From: Cepaea nemoralis
Lineage: Eukaryota; Mollusca; Gastropoda; Stylommatophora; Helicidae
Direction of reading: 5' to 3'
DNA length: 64,000 nucleotides
Assembly: GCA_014155875.1 (NCBI GenBank)
Contig: JACEFZ010011694.1
Location: 1-64,000 of the forward strand
In this document: piece by piece, positions 33,795 to 45,133 of the stretch
How the letters are laid out: the number at the start of each line of letters is the position of its first letter
Position numbering within the stretch: position 1 is the stretch's first letter
Program-made: the position numbers and the translations under genes
The notes under the pieces: generated by a model
The model's input: only the letters and a program-made list of their open reading frames with translations
What the model was told of the DNA's origin: nothing
Databases searched by the model: none

Positions 33795-34999
33795 TTGTCA
33801 AGGGCATTGGTCAGTTTGAGAGGTTTCATTCTGTATAGATGAGGTTGTTGTCTAGAATTGAAAGGTTTATATATAGCAACTAAAGCTCTTAACTCACTGC
33901 ATGTAATCCATGCACTAATCTATGGGTGGGACAATGGCTTCTGGTGCCTCTATGCTCACGTTTGTCTTCATGTAAAATATGGAGGACCACAGTGGCTCAG
34001 TCTCCACACACATTGTTGCTTTCATGAGTGGTACTACAGGTTTCTCGCCAGCGTCTGCAGCCTACCTTGTGCCAGAAGTACTGGTTACCCATTCCTCTGG
34101 AATACACAAGATAAGGCCGAGAGAGGGATCATGTTGTTTGGGCACCACATGTTTCTCTGAAGCTCTGCCCAGGCATTCTGATGGAATATTGGCCACATTC
34201 CAACTCACATACTTTAGTCTGTCAAGACTGCAAGGTGCCACTCACTCACTACAGGTTTCTCATATTTTATATCCCCTTATTCATCCTAATATACATACCA
34301 AAAATAAAGATAGTTTTGTTATTTCCACCATCATACTTAGAGGCAGACATCATTGCTCTTTAACATTCATCCACTATGGCCAATCCTTTACTGGCACCCA
34401 CTCATGCATTGTAGGACATCCACCTGGACACTCCTTAGTTTGTACTCTCTGACCACCATCACATCTCCACACCACGTAGCCCTACCCCGGTCCTCATGAC
34501 ACCACTGACTCCCACTGCTGTCTGTATAGGACTAAGAGTATCAAGGTGAAATTCATATTAGTATCACAGCTTGGCATTCTGTGATAAGTAGCAACATTGT
34601 TTTCACATTTTCATTTTCTCTTCATTGTTCACATTCTTTCATCTTTTCATTCTTCTCATCCCTTACTTATGCCTTAATGTAGTCACTGGAGGGTCTTCTC
34701 CGTGATTATATCTTGGGTTGTGTGTATGTATTTGTTTGCTGATGAAGGCTACTCGCCACAACATCCTGTGGTTTTCATAATTCTGTTCTGTAAAGCTGCA
34801 TTACTTTGTATTATTTTATTATGCTTACAAAAAAAAAAGATATTGTCTTAGCCTTTAATCCACAGGAATTTAAATTGTACTGCCAGTAATTTCATTAGAA
34901 CGCCTGTCACACTGAAATATTGGAAGATGTTATCTGTATGCTGTGTGTGCGCACATGTGTGTGATGTAATTTATCTCTGGCTACTTGTGTCTCCCACAG
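33795..34999. other. Region upstream of the first detected Smaug exon
   Basis: It is probably intron, because the exon at 35000 begins with a split codon. Open frames at 33858-34160 and 33979-34452 have no recognised domain. A poly-A run lies at about 34830. I found no N-terminal Smaug exon here. Confidence 0.4.
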
Positions 35000-35109
35000 A
35001 GGTGCCGGTCTGGTTGAAGAGCCTGAGACTACACAAGTATTCCTATCTCTTTAAGCAGATGACCTATGAAGACATGCTCAGTGTGACTGAGGACTGGCTG
35101 GAGCAGCAG
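35000..35109 (+). CDS. SAMD4: Smaug exon: first half of SAM domain
   Basis: The acceptor is CTCCCACAG and the donor is GTGAGT. The exon starts with two bases of a split codon and then encodes [17 protein letters not shown] and [18 protein letters not shown]. Smaug SAM domains have .[27 protein letters not shown] at this position. It ends in phase 0. The next coding sequence, [10 protein letters not shown] at 41310, completes the domain. Confidence 0.93.
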
Positions 35110-35199
35110 GTGAGTTGGTGTGTGTGTGTCCCTTGGGGTCTCTAGCACAACTGGCCTGTTGTTTCCACCTGTGACGACACAGACACTGCCACTAGTGAG

Positions 35200-35660
35200 C
35201 ACTGGGGGTACTTCACACAGGTTTCATTGCTGGGGGTACTTCACACAGGTTTCATTGCTGGGGGTACTTCACACAGGTTTCATTGCTGGGGGTACTTCAC
35301 ACAGGTTTCATTGCTGGGGGTACTTCACACAGGTTTCATCAATGGGGGTACTTCATACAGGTTTCATCACTGGGGGTACTTCACACAGGTTTCATCACTG
35401 GGGGTACTTCACACAGGTTTCATCACTGGGGGTACTTCACACAGGTTTCATCACTGGGGGTACTTCATACAGGTTTCATCACTGGGGGTACTTCACACAG
35501 GTTTCATCACTGGGGGTACTTCACACAGGTTTCATCACTGGGAGTACTTCACACAGGTTTCAACACTGAGGGTACTTCACACAGGTTTCATCACTGGGGG
35601 TACTTCACACAGGTTTCATCACTGGGGGTACTTCACACAGGTTTCATCACTGGGGGAAAC
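35200..35660. repeat. 28-bp intronic minisatellite
   Basis: About 16 units of CTGGGGGTACTTCACACAGG plus TTTCATCA, starting about 90 bp after the exon donor. Each unit contains CACAG|GT. Confidence 0.92.
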
Positions 35661-35694
35661 CACTCTGTGTGATATTGACAATCATGTCCACAAT

Positions 35695-36060
35695 CTCTCC
35701 ATCACGTCTCTCTCTCTCGCTTATCTCTCCCTCTCTCCCTCTCCCCCTCTCTCTCCCTTTTTCTCTCTCTTTCTCCTTCTCAATCTCTTTCACTCATTTT
35801 CTTTACTTCATACTCTCTTTCACTCAAACTTAGTCTCTCTCACTCACTCACTCTCCTCTTTTTCACTCTCCCCTCTCTCATTCACATCCTCTTTTTCACT
35901 CTCCCCTCTCTCATTCACATCCTCTTTCATTCTCCCCCTCATGTCCTCTTTCTTTCAATCACTCTTTGTAATCTCACTCCCTCTGACCCACTTCTTTCTC
36001 ACTCGCTCTCCCACTCTCTATTGCATTCTTTTTCTCCCACCCTCTTTTAACTTCTGCATG
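35695..36060. repeat. CT-rich low-complexity intron segment
   Basis: Degenerate CTCT and CTTT tract with about 25-bp duplicated blocks (for example CTCTTTTTCACTCTCCCCTC). The open frame over it is not a gene. Confidence 0.8.
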
Positions 36061-36117
36061 CTTTTCCCTTCATTGTGTTGTTTATTTAACTAAAATCGGT
36101 TGACTAACACCTTATTT

Positions 36118-36240
36118 GTGATGTTTTTACTAACACAAGACCCAAAATTTTACCAAACCTGAAAAAATCTTGCCCTGAAAAACATCTTGCCCGTTCAGGG
36201 CTAAAAAACGGACAAGCGTCTGCCCTGTAAAGGGTTAATT
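36118..36240 (+). repeat. Dispersed repeat family R2, copy 1
   Basis: It starts GTGATGTTTTTACTAAC and ends CTGCCCTGTAAAGGGTTAAT. An inverted copy lies at 63895-64000 and runs off the window end. Likely a MITE or SINE end. Confidence 0.75.
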
Positions 36241-36399
36241 GGTGAGAGACACACACCCACTATCCCCTTCTCTTTCTGTTGCACTCACCCTTCCCTTTTC
36301 TCTTCCCCCCTCCCTCTCTAGAAAGAAAGAAAGAAAGAGAAAAGCCAGATATGAAAGCTTGTATGCTTCTAATGTTTACCTCACACCATGGGTAGATAG

Positions 36400-37888
36400 A
36401 TAATTGCCAGCCTTCCAAATCCTGCAGGATGCTAATCTGCTATTGATCTGTCTGTGGCGTGCTTCCATGCCAGCCCTGCAGGATGCTAATCTGCTATTGA
36501 TCTGTCTGTGGCGTGCTTCCATGCCAGCCCTGCAGGATGCTAATCTGCTATTGATCTGTCTGTGGCGTGCTTCCATGCCAGCCCTGCAGGATGCTAATCT
36601 GCTATTGATCTGTCTGTGGCGTGCTTCCATGCCAGCCCTGCAGGATGCTAATCTGCTATTGATCTGTCTGTGGCGTGCTTCCATGCCAGCCCTGCAGGAT
36701 GCTAATCTGCTATTGATTTTTCTGTGGCGTGCTTCCATGCCAGCCCTGCAGGATGCTAATCTGCTATTGATCTGTCTGTGGCGTGCTTCCATGCCAGCCC
36801 TGCAGGATGCTAATCTGCTATTGATCTGTCTGTGGCGTGCTTCCATGCCAGCCCTGCAGGATGCTAATCTGCTATTGATCTGTCTGTGGCGTGCTTCCAT
36901 GCCAGCCCTGCAGGATGCTAATCTGCTATTGATCTGTCTGTGGCGTGCTTCCATGCCAGCCCTGCAGGATGCTATTCTGCTATTGATCTGTCTGTGGCGT
37001 GCTTCCATGCCAGCCCTGCAGGATGCTAATCTGCTATTGATCTGTCTGTGGCGTGCTTCCATGCCAGCCCTGCAGGATGCTAATCTGCTATTGATCTGTC
37101 TGTGGCGTGCTTCCATGCCAGCCCTGCAGGATGCTAATCTGCTATTGATCTGTCTGTGGCGTGCTTCCATGCCAGCCCTGCAGGATGCTAATCTGCTATT
37201 GATCTGTCTGTGGCGTGCTTCCATGCCAGCCCTGCAGGATGCTAATTCTGCTATTGATCTGTCTGTGGCGTGCTTCCATGCCAGCCCTGCAGGATGCTAA
37301 TCTGCTATTGATCTGTCTGTGGCGTGCTTCCATGCCAGCCCTGCAGGATGCTAATCTGCTATTGATCTGTCTGTGGCGTGCTTCCATGCCAGCCCTGCAG
37401 GATGCTAATCTGCTATTGATCTGTCTGTGGCGTGCTTCCATGCCAGCCCTGCAGGATGCTAATCTTGCTATTGATCTGTCTGTGGCGTGCTTCCATGCCA
37501 GCCCTGCAGGATGCTAATCTGCTATTGATCTGTCTGTGGCGTGCTTCCATGCCAGCCCTGCAGGATGCTAATCTGCTATTGATCTGTCTGTGGCGTGCTT
37601 CCATGCCAGCCCTGCAGGATGCTAATCTGCTATTGATCTGTCTGTGGCGTGCTTCCATGCCAGCCCTGCAGGATGCTAATCTGCTATTGATCTGTCTGTG
37701 GCGTGCTTCCATGCCAGCCCTGCAGGATGCTAATCTGCTATTGATCTGTCTGTGGCGTGCTTCCATGCCAGACTTGCAGGATGCTAATCTGCTATTGATC
37801 TGTCTGTGGCGTGCTTCCATGCCAGCCCTGCAGGATGCTAATCTGCTATTGATCTGTCTGTGGCGTGCTTCCATGCCAGCCCTGCTGT
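36400..37888. repeat. 54-bp intronic minisatellite (about 27 units)
   Basis: Nearly identical units of GCCAGCCCTGCAGGATGCTA, ATCTGCTATTGATCTGTCTG and TGGCGTGCTTCCAT. Each has a PstI-type CTGCAG. Eighteen-codon units leave long open frames on both strands, broken only at two units with an extra T. Not coding: it sits in an intron and codes nonsense repeats. Confidence 0.95.
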
Positions 37889-38049
37889 ATGGTCTTGCCC
37901 AGGTCACCATGTACCTGTCATCTGTGTCAACTGTGTTATCTGCAGCTGGGCTTGTTATCGCCTGCCCAGTTAAGGCCTGCAGCTTTCCCCTGATCCAATG
38001 TGATTAGTTGTAAACATCAACATCAAGTCTTGTCTTGTGTTTGTTCCCT

Positions 38050-38400
38050 GCCTTTCATTTACAGCCTGGTAGATGTTTATAGGAAGTATATCCTCTCATT
38101 TAAAGCCTGGTATATGTTTATAGGAAGTATATCCTCTCATGTACAGCCTGGTAGATGTTTATAGGAAGTATATCCTCTCATTTACAGCCTAGTATATGTT
38201 TATAGGACTTTTGGTCTCTAATTTAGAGGCAGGTATATGTTTATAGGAAGCATATCCTCTCATGTACAGCCTGGTATATGTTTATAAAAATTATGTCCTT
38301 TTATGTACAGCCTTTTATGTTTATAGGAAGTATATCCTCTCATTTATAGCCAGGTAAATGTTTATGAGAAGTATGTCCTCTAATTTACAGCCAGCTGTGT
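38050..38400. repeat. 43-bp intronic minisatellite
   Basis: About eight diverged units around TACAGCCTGGTATATGTTTA, TAGGAAGTATATCCTCTCAT. Confidence 0.85.
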
Positions 38401-39540
38401 GTATTTAAATATTGAAGAGACAAACACTGTGTTGCCCAATTTACTGCCTGACATATTCTGCTGTATCTCCTCATCCAATACAAACTACAGAAATCACATC
38501 ATGTAAAGTAACGTAATGAACACTTGTAGCTGGAATACTCAACACACGTCACATCTTCCACTCTGTCATACCTTGCTAGTTTTTAAGAGATTGTCATGTA
38601 TTTTTGTCATGTGTGTGGCACCGGCCTCTGTAAATTGGATCAACCATAGCAATGTGTGACAAAAAGTGCACAGAAAGTCTTGTCTTTCTTTGTCTGTCAT
38701 ATTCCCAGTCTGCTGGATGTGTTCTATGGAAGATGCAGGTTTTATTATATTGGTTGGTTTTTATCAGGTTCCCAGAATGTTCTTTTGTTTGTTTATCTGT
38801 CTATGCGACTCTTCTGCTGTTTTATCTTCCATTTGTCTGTCTATTGTGCCTGTTTAAGTGGACTGGCAGTTACATTGAAATTGATATACACAGTTAGATT
38901 TGGTGTATGGAGGCACAGGTTCTTTCATTTTAGGGATTGGTGTAGGAGTGCTTTTATCTCTCACAACTGAAACTGACGAATAGCACTTTCAGCCAACTGA
39001 AATTTTTCAGGTGTACATATATTTATGAAGCACTAGATTCACAGATAGATCCGAAAGGAAACATATGGAGTTTGACAGACAGTGATAAACCATTAAGGCG
39101 GGTTTCGATTGCCATTCCACTAGCAGATTATTGACTACAGTGTTATTAAATAGCAACTGCCGTATGACAGAATGATTATGAAGATTCTTAGGTTTCTCTT
39201 CTTCTGTACATCCAACTTAAGAGGTCAGAAAACTTGAGTGTCTCAAATGATGTCAAGGATGACACTGTGACAAGATCTAACAAATGTGGCGTGTCCAAGG
39301 ATTCAGGCCGGGCTGAAGAGGGACAAGCTGACCTGCAAGGCAGGAGGCAGGCCACACTCAAGGAACAGTAGCCTGGGACAGTCCAGAGTCTAGGGAAGAT
39401 AGACAAGAATAGACACTTTAGGAAAGGTAGATGAGATGAAGCGCAAGTCTAGGGACACAAAACTGTCAAAAAAAACTGTCATTTACTGCCAATATAGTAA
39501 CTTGCAGTGTATGGTAGACTGACTCATGTATTTCTGCTGA
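38401..39540. other. Intron segment, no recognised gene
   Basis: Between the 43-bp and 42-bp arrays. The open frames at 38652-38970 show no known domain. Confidence 0.45.
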
Positions 39541-41309
39541 GTGCTACAAAATGTGTTTAACATAAAACACTTACTAACTGGTGAATGTCTACAGAATATT
39601 TGACACAAAACTGAACTTACACATGTATATCTACAGAATGTTTGACACAAAACTTAACTGACTCACATATGTCTACAGAATGTTTGACACAAAACTTAAC
39701 TGACTCATGAATATCTACAGAATATTTGACACAAAACTGAACTTACACATGTATATCTACAGAATGTTTGACACAAAACTTAACTGACTCACATATGTCT
39801 ACAGAATGTTTGACACAAAACTTAACTGACTCATGTATGTCTACAGAATGTTAGACACAAAACTTAACTGACTCACATATGTCTACAGAATGTTTGACAC
39901 AAAACTTAACTGACTCACGTATGTCTACAGAATGTTTGACACAAAACTTAACTGACTCATGTATGTCTACAGAATGTTTGACACAAAACTTAACTGACTC
40001 ACGTATTTCTACAGAATGTTTGACACAAAACTTAACTGACTCATGTATGTCTAAGGAATGTTTGACATAAAACACACATTGGCTCATGTATATCTGCAGA
40101 GTGCTACAAAATGTGTTTAACACAAAACTCAAACTGACTGATGCATATGTACAGAATGTTTGACACAAAACTTAACTGATTCATGTAGTCTAAGGAATGT
40201 TTGACATAAAACACACACTGATTCATGTATATGTATGGAATGTTTGACACAAAACTCAAACTGACTGATGCATATGTACAGAATGTTTGACACAAAACTT
40301 AACTGACTCATGTATGTCTAAGGAATGTTTGACATAAAACACACACTGATTCATGTATATCTATGGAATGTTTGACACAAAACTCACACTGATTCCTGCA
40401 TATCTACAGAATGTTTGACACAAAACTTAATTGACTCATGCATATCTACGGAATGTTTGACAAAAAACTCACACTGACTCATATATAATATGTCTACAGG
40501 ATGTTTGACACAAAACTTAACTGACTCATGTATGTCTACAGAATGTTTGACACAAAACTTAACTGACTCATGTATGTCTACAGAATGTTTGACACAAAAC
40601 TTAACTGACTCATGTATGTCTACAGAATGTTTGACACAAAACTTAACTGACTCATGTATGTCTACAGAATGTTTGACACAAAACTTAATTGACTCATGCA
40701 TATCTACGGAATGTTTGACAAAAAACTCACACTGACTCATATATAATATGTCTACAGGATGTTTGACACAAAACTTAACTGACTCATGTATGTCTATGGA
40801 ATGTTTGACACAAAACTTAACTGACTCATGTATGTCTACAGAATGTTTGACACAAAACTTAACTGACTCATGTATGTCTACAGAATGTTTGACACAAAAC
40901 TTAACTGACTCATGTATGTCTACAGAATGTTAGACACAAAACTTAACTGACTCACATATGTCTACAGAATGTTTGACACAAAACTTAACTGACTCATGTA
41001 TGTCTACAGAATGTTTGACACAAAACTTAACTGACTCATGTATGTCTACAGAATGTTTGACACAAAACTTAATTGACTCATGCATATCTACGGAATGTTT
41101 GACAAAAAACTCACACTGACTCATATATAATATATCTACAGGATGTTTGACACAAAACTTAACTGACTCATGTATGTCTATGGAATGTTTGACACAAAAC
41201 TTAACTGACTCATGTATGTCTACAGAATGTTTGACACAAAACTTAACTGACTCATGTATGTCTATGGAATGTTTGACACAAAGCTTAACTGACTCATGTA
41301 TGTCTACAG
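39540..41309. repeat. 42-bp minisatellite carrying copies of the exon acceptor
   Basis: About 40 units of TCTACAGAATGTTTGACACA, AAACTTAACTGACTCATGTA, TG. The array runs straight into the real acceptor of the exon at 41310 (TATGTCTACAG followed by AATGTTACAAAAGG), so each unit reproduces the acceptor and the first exon bases. A few units deviate, such as ATATCTGCAGAGTGCTACAA. Confidence 0.95.
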
Positions 41310-41396
41310 AATGTTACAAAAGGTGCTCGACATAAGATCTATGTTAGCATCGTCAAACTGAGGGAGAGGCAGGATGTCCTCAGAAAGTTAGAGAGG
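41310..41396 (+). CDS. SAMD4: Smaug exon: second half of SAM domain
   Basis: 29 codons between TCTACAG and GTAAGT. The translation begins [20 protein letters not shown]. The [10 protein letters not shown] segment is the most conserved Smaug signature and part of the RNA-contacting surface known for the family. Phase 0 at both ends. The acceptor is the last, intact member of the upstream 42-bp array. The conserved order ends with LRKLER before the donor. Confidence 0.95.
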
Positions 41397-41644
41397 GTAA
41401 GTCATTGTCTGGTCAGTGTGTGCGTGAGTTCATTGGTTCCTCTGTGGCTGCATGTCTACAAGCTACTTTCTTAGACCACTTCCACTGTTGATATGTTATG
41501 ATCCACTAGAGAAGATGACATGGAACATCATTACTCCACCTTTCACAACCCTTCATGTCTTTGATCAAATGTATCTGTAACTTTGATCTTCATGCTGTTT
41601 CCATCATGTAGAAAGGGAGCATTGGTGGAGTGTGATGGCTGGTG

Positions 41645-42512
41645 AAACTGTCCATGCCAGCACTGCAACACATTAGCACCCCATGAACCTGTCTGTGCCT
41701 GGACTGCAACACATTAGCACCCCATGAACCTGTCTGTGCCAGGACTGCAACACATTAGCACCCCATGAACCTGTCTGTGCCAGGACTGCAACACATTAGC
41801 ATCCCATGAACCTGTCTGTGCCAGGACTGCAACACATTAGCACCCCATGAACCTGTCTGTGCCAGGACTGCAACACATTAGCACCCCATGAACCTGTCTG
41901 TGCCAGGACTGCAACACATTAGTACCCCATGAACCTGTCTGTGCCAGGACTGCAACACATTAGTACCCCATGAACCTGTCTGTGCCAGGACTGCAACACA
42001 TTAGCACCCCATGAACCTGTCTGTGCCAGGACTGCAACACATTAGCACCCCATGAACCTGTCTGTGCCAAGACTGCAACACATTAGCACCCCATGAACCT
42101 GTCTGTGCCAGGACTGCAACACATTAGCACCCCATGAACCTGTCTGTGCCAGGACTGCAACACATTAGCACCCCATGAACCTGTCTGTGCCAGGACTGCA
42201 ACACATTAGCACCCCATGAACCTGTCTGTGCCAGCACTGGAACAAATTAGCACCCCATGAACCTGTCTGCGCCAGCACTGCAACACATTACCACCCCATG
42301 AATCTGTCTGTGCCAGCACTGGAACAAATTAGCACCCCATGAACCTGTCTGCGCCAGCACTGCAACACATTACCACCCCATGAATCTGTCTGTGCCAGCA
42401 CTGCAACACATTAGTACCCCATGAACCTGTCTGTGCCAGGACTGCAACACATTAGCACTCCATGAACCTGTCTGTGCCAGCACTGCAACACATTAGCACC
42501 CCATGAACCTGC
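41645..42512. repeat. 41-bp intronic minisatellite (about 21 units)
   Basis: Units GTGCCAGGACTGCAACACAT, TAGCACCCCATGAACCTGTC, T. It shares CCAG..CTGCA and CTGTCTGTG with the 54-bp array at 36400, suggesting common origin. Confidence 0.93.
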
Positions 42513-42905
42513 ACTTGTAGTCTCCTGCTCCAGGAGCTTGGGGCCTTGTTTCTCAGATTTCTAGACTTAAAGCACACCACACAAAATATCTTTATCCGGA
42601 TTGGGGATGTGGTGTTAGATACATGAAAATAGTACTACTACTAGCCTTGCTTATCTCAGTTGTCCAGGCCAACAAATATGTGTTAGACGTGTCATTTGTG
42701 TTCATATACATTGCATGATGTGACTACAACCGTTGTGGCACTCCACATAAGTGTTCAGTCTCCACGTTTCTGTTTGTTGTGAACATAATGCTGGGGTGAC
42801 TTATTGACCGTACCACACACCCGAGGTGTAGATACTTATAGAACAGTCAGGACTCATTGGGCAATGTGGTTAATATGATACTGGCTGCCTTCCCTTCTCA
42901 CAACA
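42513..42905. other. Intron segment, no recognised feature
   Basis: Unique-looking sequence with no domain or repeat that I recognise. Confidence 0.4.
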
Positions 42906-43170
42906 TTTTCTGGTGCCTGGGAGTCTCCGTGGCAAAGTGGTCAAGCCGTTTGACTCGGGCTCCGAAGGTTGTGGGTTCAATTCCGGGCCGTGCCCTTCGG
43001 TTCACGAGTGAAAATTTTCGGAGTTTCCTGTGGGCCATCGCTAGAGCTAAGGAGTTCGTGTTTTGTGCGACGCTTTCCGCGCTGCGGAAAGAGACCGAGC
43101 CATATGGGATAAAACCCGGTGCAATGAAGTCGACCCTGTCGACTTTTAAGTGACTTTTTTTTCTGGTACC
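42906..43170 (+). mobile_element. tRNA-derived SINE with target duplications
   Basis: The body is 42918-43158. Box A-like TGGCAAAGTGGTCAAGC and box B-like GGGTTCAATTCC have tRNA spacing. A conserved-looking body follows, with CGCTGCGGAAAGAGACCGAG and a TTTTTTTT tail. The flanks TTTTCTGGTGCC (42906-42917) and TTTTCTGGTACC (43159-43170) are a 12-bp duplication with one mismatch. It lies in the Smaug intron in sense orientation. Confidence 0.85.
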
Positions 43171-43384
43171 ATTGTTTGCTTACAATTCCCATCTACAGGT
43201 TGTGTGAGTGAGAGTAAGAGTGTGTGTGTGGAAGTGTGTGCAGGAGAGTGAGTGTGTCTGTGAAAGAGAGAGAGAGAGTGTGAGAGTGATTGAATGTGTC
43301 AAAAGTTACTCAGTGAGAGTTATTCAATGAGTGTATGCAGTTTTGCCTGGCTGTATGTCTTAACGATTGACTGTTGTGTTGCAG

Positions 43385-43622
43385 AGTATAGTTGAGGAGA
43401 GAGGGTCCATCAAGGCTGCACTAGGAGAGATGAAGGCTATGCTCAACACGCCTATCAAAGCCTTCAGTCCAGCACAGGCTCTGCTGACATGCAGCATGAA
43501 CCAGCCTGCCTACCCCACACCCACATCCACATCATCTTCATCCACATGTCCCCAGTCTCCCTCATCAGACGAGGTGATGGAGGGAGACCTGCCTGCACAG
43601 TTCTGTCGTCTCATGGGTAAAG
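43385..43622 (+). CDS. SAMD4: Smaug exon: linker after SAM domain
   Basis: The acceptor is TTGTGTTGCAG and the donor is GTACGT. It encodes SIVEERGSIKAALGEMKAML, NTPIKAFSPAQ, a Pro/Ser/Thr-rich stretch, then VMEGDLPAQFCRLMGK. Vertebrate Smaug has LTPIKAY and EGDLPGQFTRVMGK at the same place. The exon enters in phase 0 and ends with one base of the Val codon completed at 45033. Confidence 0.93.
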
Positions 43623-43639
43623 GTACGTTGTGTGGTCTT

Positions 43640-43805
43640 CACGTGATCACATGCAGTATTTGACGTGTTTCACCTGTGTTCACCTGCAGTATTTCATGTG
43701 TTTCACATGTGTTCACGTGCAGTATTTAATGTGTTTCACGTGCAGTATTTGACGTGTTTCACCTGTGTTCACCTGCAGTATTTCATGTGTTTCACACGTT
43801 TACAA
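43640..43805. repeat. Short minisatellite after the exon donor
   Basis: About five units of TTCACCTGTGTTCACCTGCA, GTATTTCATGTGT. Each contains CACCTGCAG. Confidence 0.75.
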
Positions 43806-44290
43806 TGAACACCTTGAGGTAGTTGCTGTAACAAAAGTTCTCTGTTCTATACAAACAAATGTAAAGCTGAATTGTTCACACCATGAGGCATATTGGGTCG
43901 TATATTATTCCATATTTGTGTAGACTGTTGGTGCTTGATAGGTCAACGGACCAATCTGTACTGCACAGGATATGTCCTGTCCCCACACTAGGACAAGACA
44001 TGGTCATATGTTGGTCCTGTTATCAGATAAAAAGGTCTGGACACGGTTGTGACAAGCAGGACCAGCCCTGGCTGTTAGACAGAGACTGTGAGAAACAATA
44101 CTGGATGATTGCACGGAGTGGCCTTGTAGACGTCCCATGGTCAAATGTATCAACACAGCAAGAGGACAGGTGTTTGGAGGAACATCATCGCCTGTGCTGC
44201 TGGCCATGACACATCATGTTGAGAGGACTGGCTCGGTTCTCTGCCTCCTGTCTGTCTCCACAACTCTGACACACACATTACATGGATCAA
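43806..44290. other. Intron segment, no recognised feature
   Basis: Open frames at 43883-44209 and on the minus strand have no known domain. Confidence 0.4.
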
Positions 44291-45032
44291 TTCCACAGCC
44301 TCTTGTTTACTCACAGCATATACACACCTTCTGTTTGTTTACAGTGTGTAGTTTTGTATGGATGTGAAGTGTGGACAATGAGCAGACAAGCTGAAAAACA
44401 TCTGATGGCTGTGGAAATGTGGTTTCTGGGGAAAATGCAAAGAATATCATGGACTGACCACACAAAAAAAATGGCCAAGTCCTACAAGAAACAAATGAAA
44501 ATCGTAAACTGATTAGAGAAATTAGACGTAGACAGTCAAAGTTTTTTGGTCACGTTATGAGAAGAAATAAATTGGAGAACTTGGTGACAACTCGCAAGAT
44601 CAAGGGGAAGAGAAAAAGGGAAAGGCAGAGAAGTAAATACCTGGACGGCTTGGCCACTTGGTATGGTCTGATCCACGACTCTGGTGATCGTGTGAGATGA
44701 TGAAACATAACCACCCACGCTTATCAGCATGGCACATGATGAATGACATATCTTATTCCGTTTATGTACAATGTATACACATATCTGTGTAATTCAGTGT
44801 GTACATATGTTTATTTACAGTGTTTCTTTATCGTGTTATATTTATTTACAGTGTCTAAATATCTTATTCTGTTTATGTACAGCGTATACATATCTTGTTC
44901 TATTTATATACAGTGTATACATCTCTTGTTATTTACTCATAGTGTGTACATCTGTTGTGTTTATTTACAGTGTGTACACATATTTCTGTGTTTACTGAAA
45001 GCGTGTACTTATCTGGTTCTGTTCACTCACAG
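44291..45032. repeat. 34-bp repeat carrying copies of the exon acceptor, split by an RTE relic
   Basis: Units contain TTTATTTACAGTGTGTACAC or close variants. They are seen at about 44310-44352 and again at 44752-45032. The last unit is the real acceptor GTTCACTCACAG followed by TGTGTACACAACTG of the exon at 45033. The RTE relic at 44353-44751 sits between the blocks. Confidence 0.85.
44353..44751 (+). pseudogene. 5'-truncated RTE-like element 3' end
   Basis: Translation gives VLYGCEVWTMSRQAEKHLMA, VEMWFLGKMQRISWTD and, after frame shifts, RRQSKFFGHVMRR, KRERQRSKYLDGLA. This is the post-YADD part of an RTE-like RT to its end, followed by a 3' UTR ending GGCACATGATGAATGAC. It is inserted into the acceptor-derived array. 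Confidence 0.85.
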
Positions 45033-45121
45033 TGTGTACACAACTGCTGGTGACATCCCGTCCAGACGACGAATGCTTTCAGAGTTACCTTCAACTTCTA
45101 GACAAGTGCCTACAACACGAA
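45033..45121 (+). CDS. SAMD4: Smaug exon: start of PHAT region
   Basis: The acceptor is CACTCACAG and the donor is GTAAGA. The first two bases complete a Val codon; the exon then encodes [20 protein letters not shown] and LLDKCLQHE. Vertebrate Smaug has VCTQLLVSRPDEE...YLQLIDKCLIHE. It ends in phase 0. Confidence 0.95.
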
Positions 45122-45133
45122 GTAAGAGACAGT

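Noticed and set aside
33858..34452. Possible upstream Smaug exon
   Set aside because: No match to the conserved N-terminal Smaug region, and no clear acceptor-donor pair with compatible phase.
35200..35660. Recursive (zero-length exon) splice sites at CACAG|GT in the 28-bp array
   Set aside because: The following GTTTCAT is a poor donor and the pyrimidine tract is short.
36376..37910. Long frames on both strands with 18-residue repeats (ANLLLICLWRASMPALQD and RHRQINSRLASCRAGMEA)
   Set aside because: They exist because the minisatellite unit is 54 bp and lacks stops. They sit in an intron, have no start context or unique domain, and both strands are equally open.
42918..43000. Functional tRNA gene
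   Set aside because: Boxes A and B are present but the acceptor stem does not pair properly, and the unit continues into a SINE body with a T-rich tail and target duplications.
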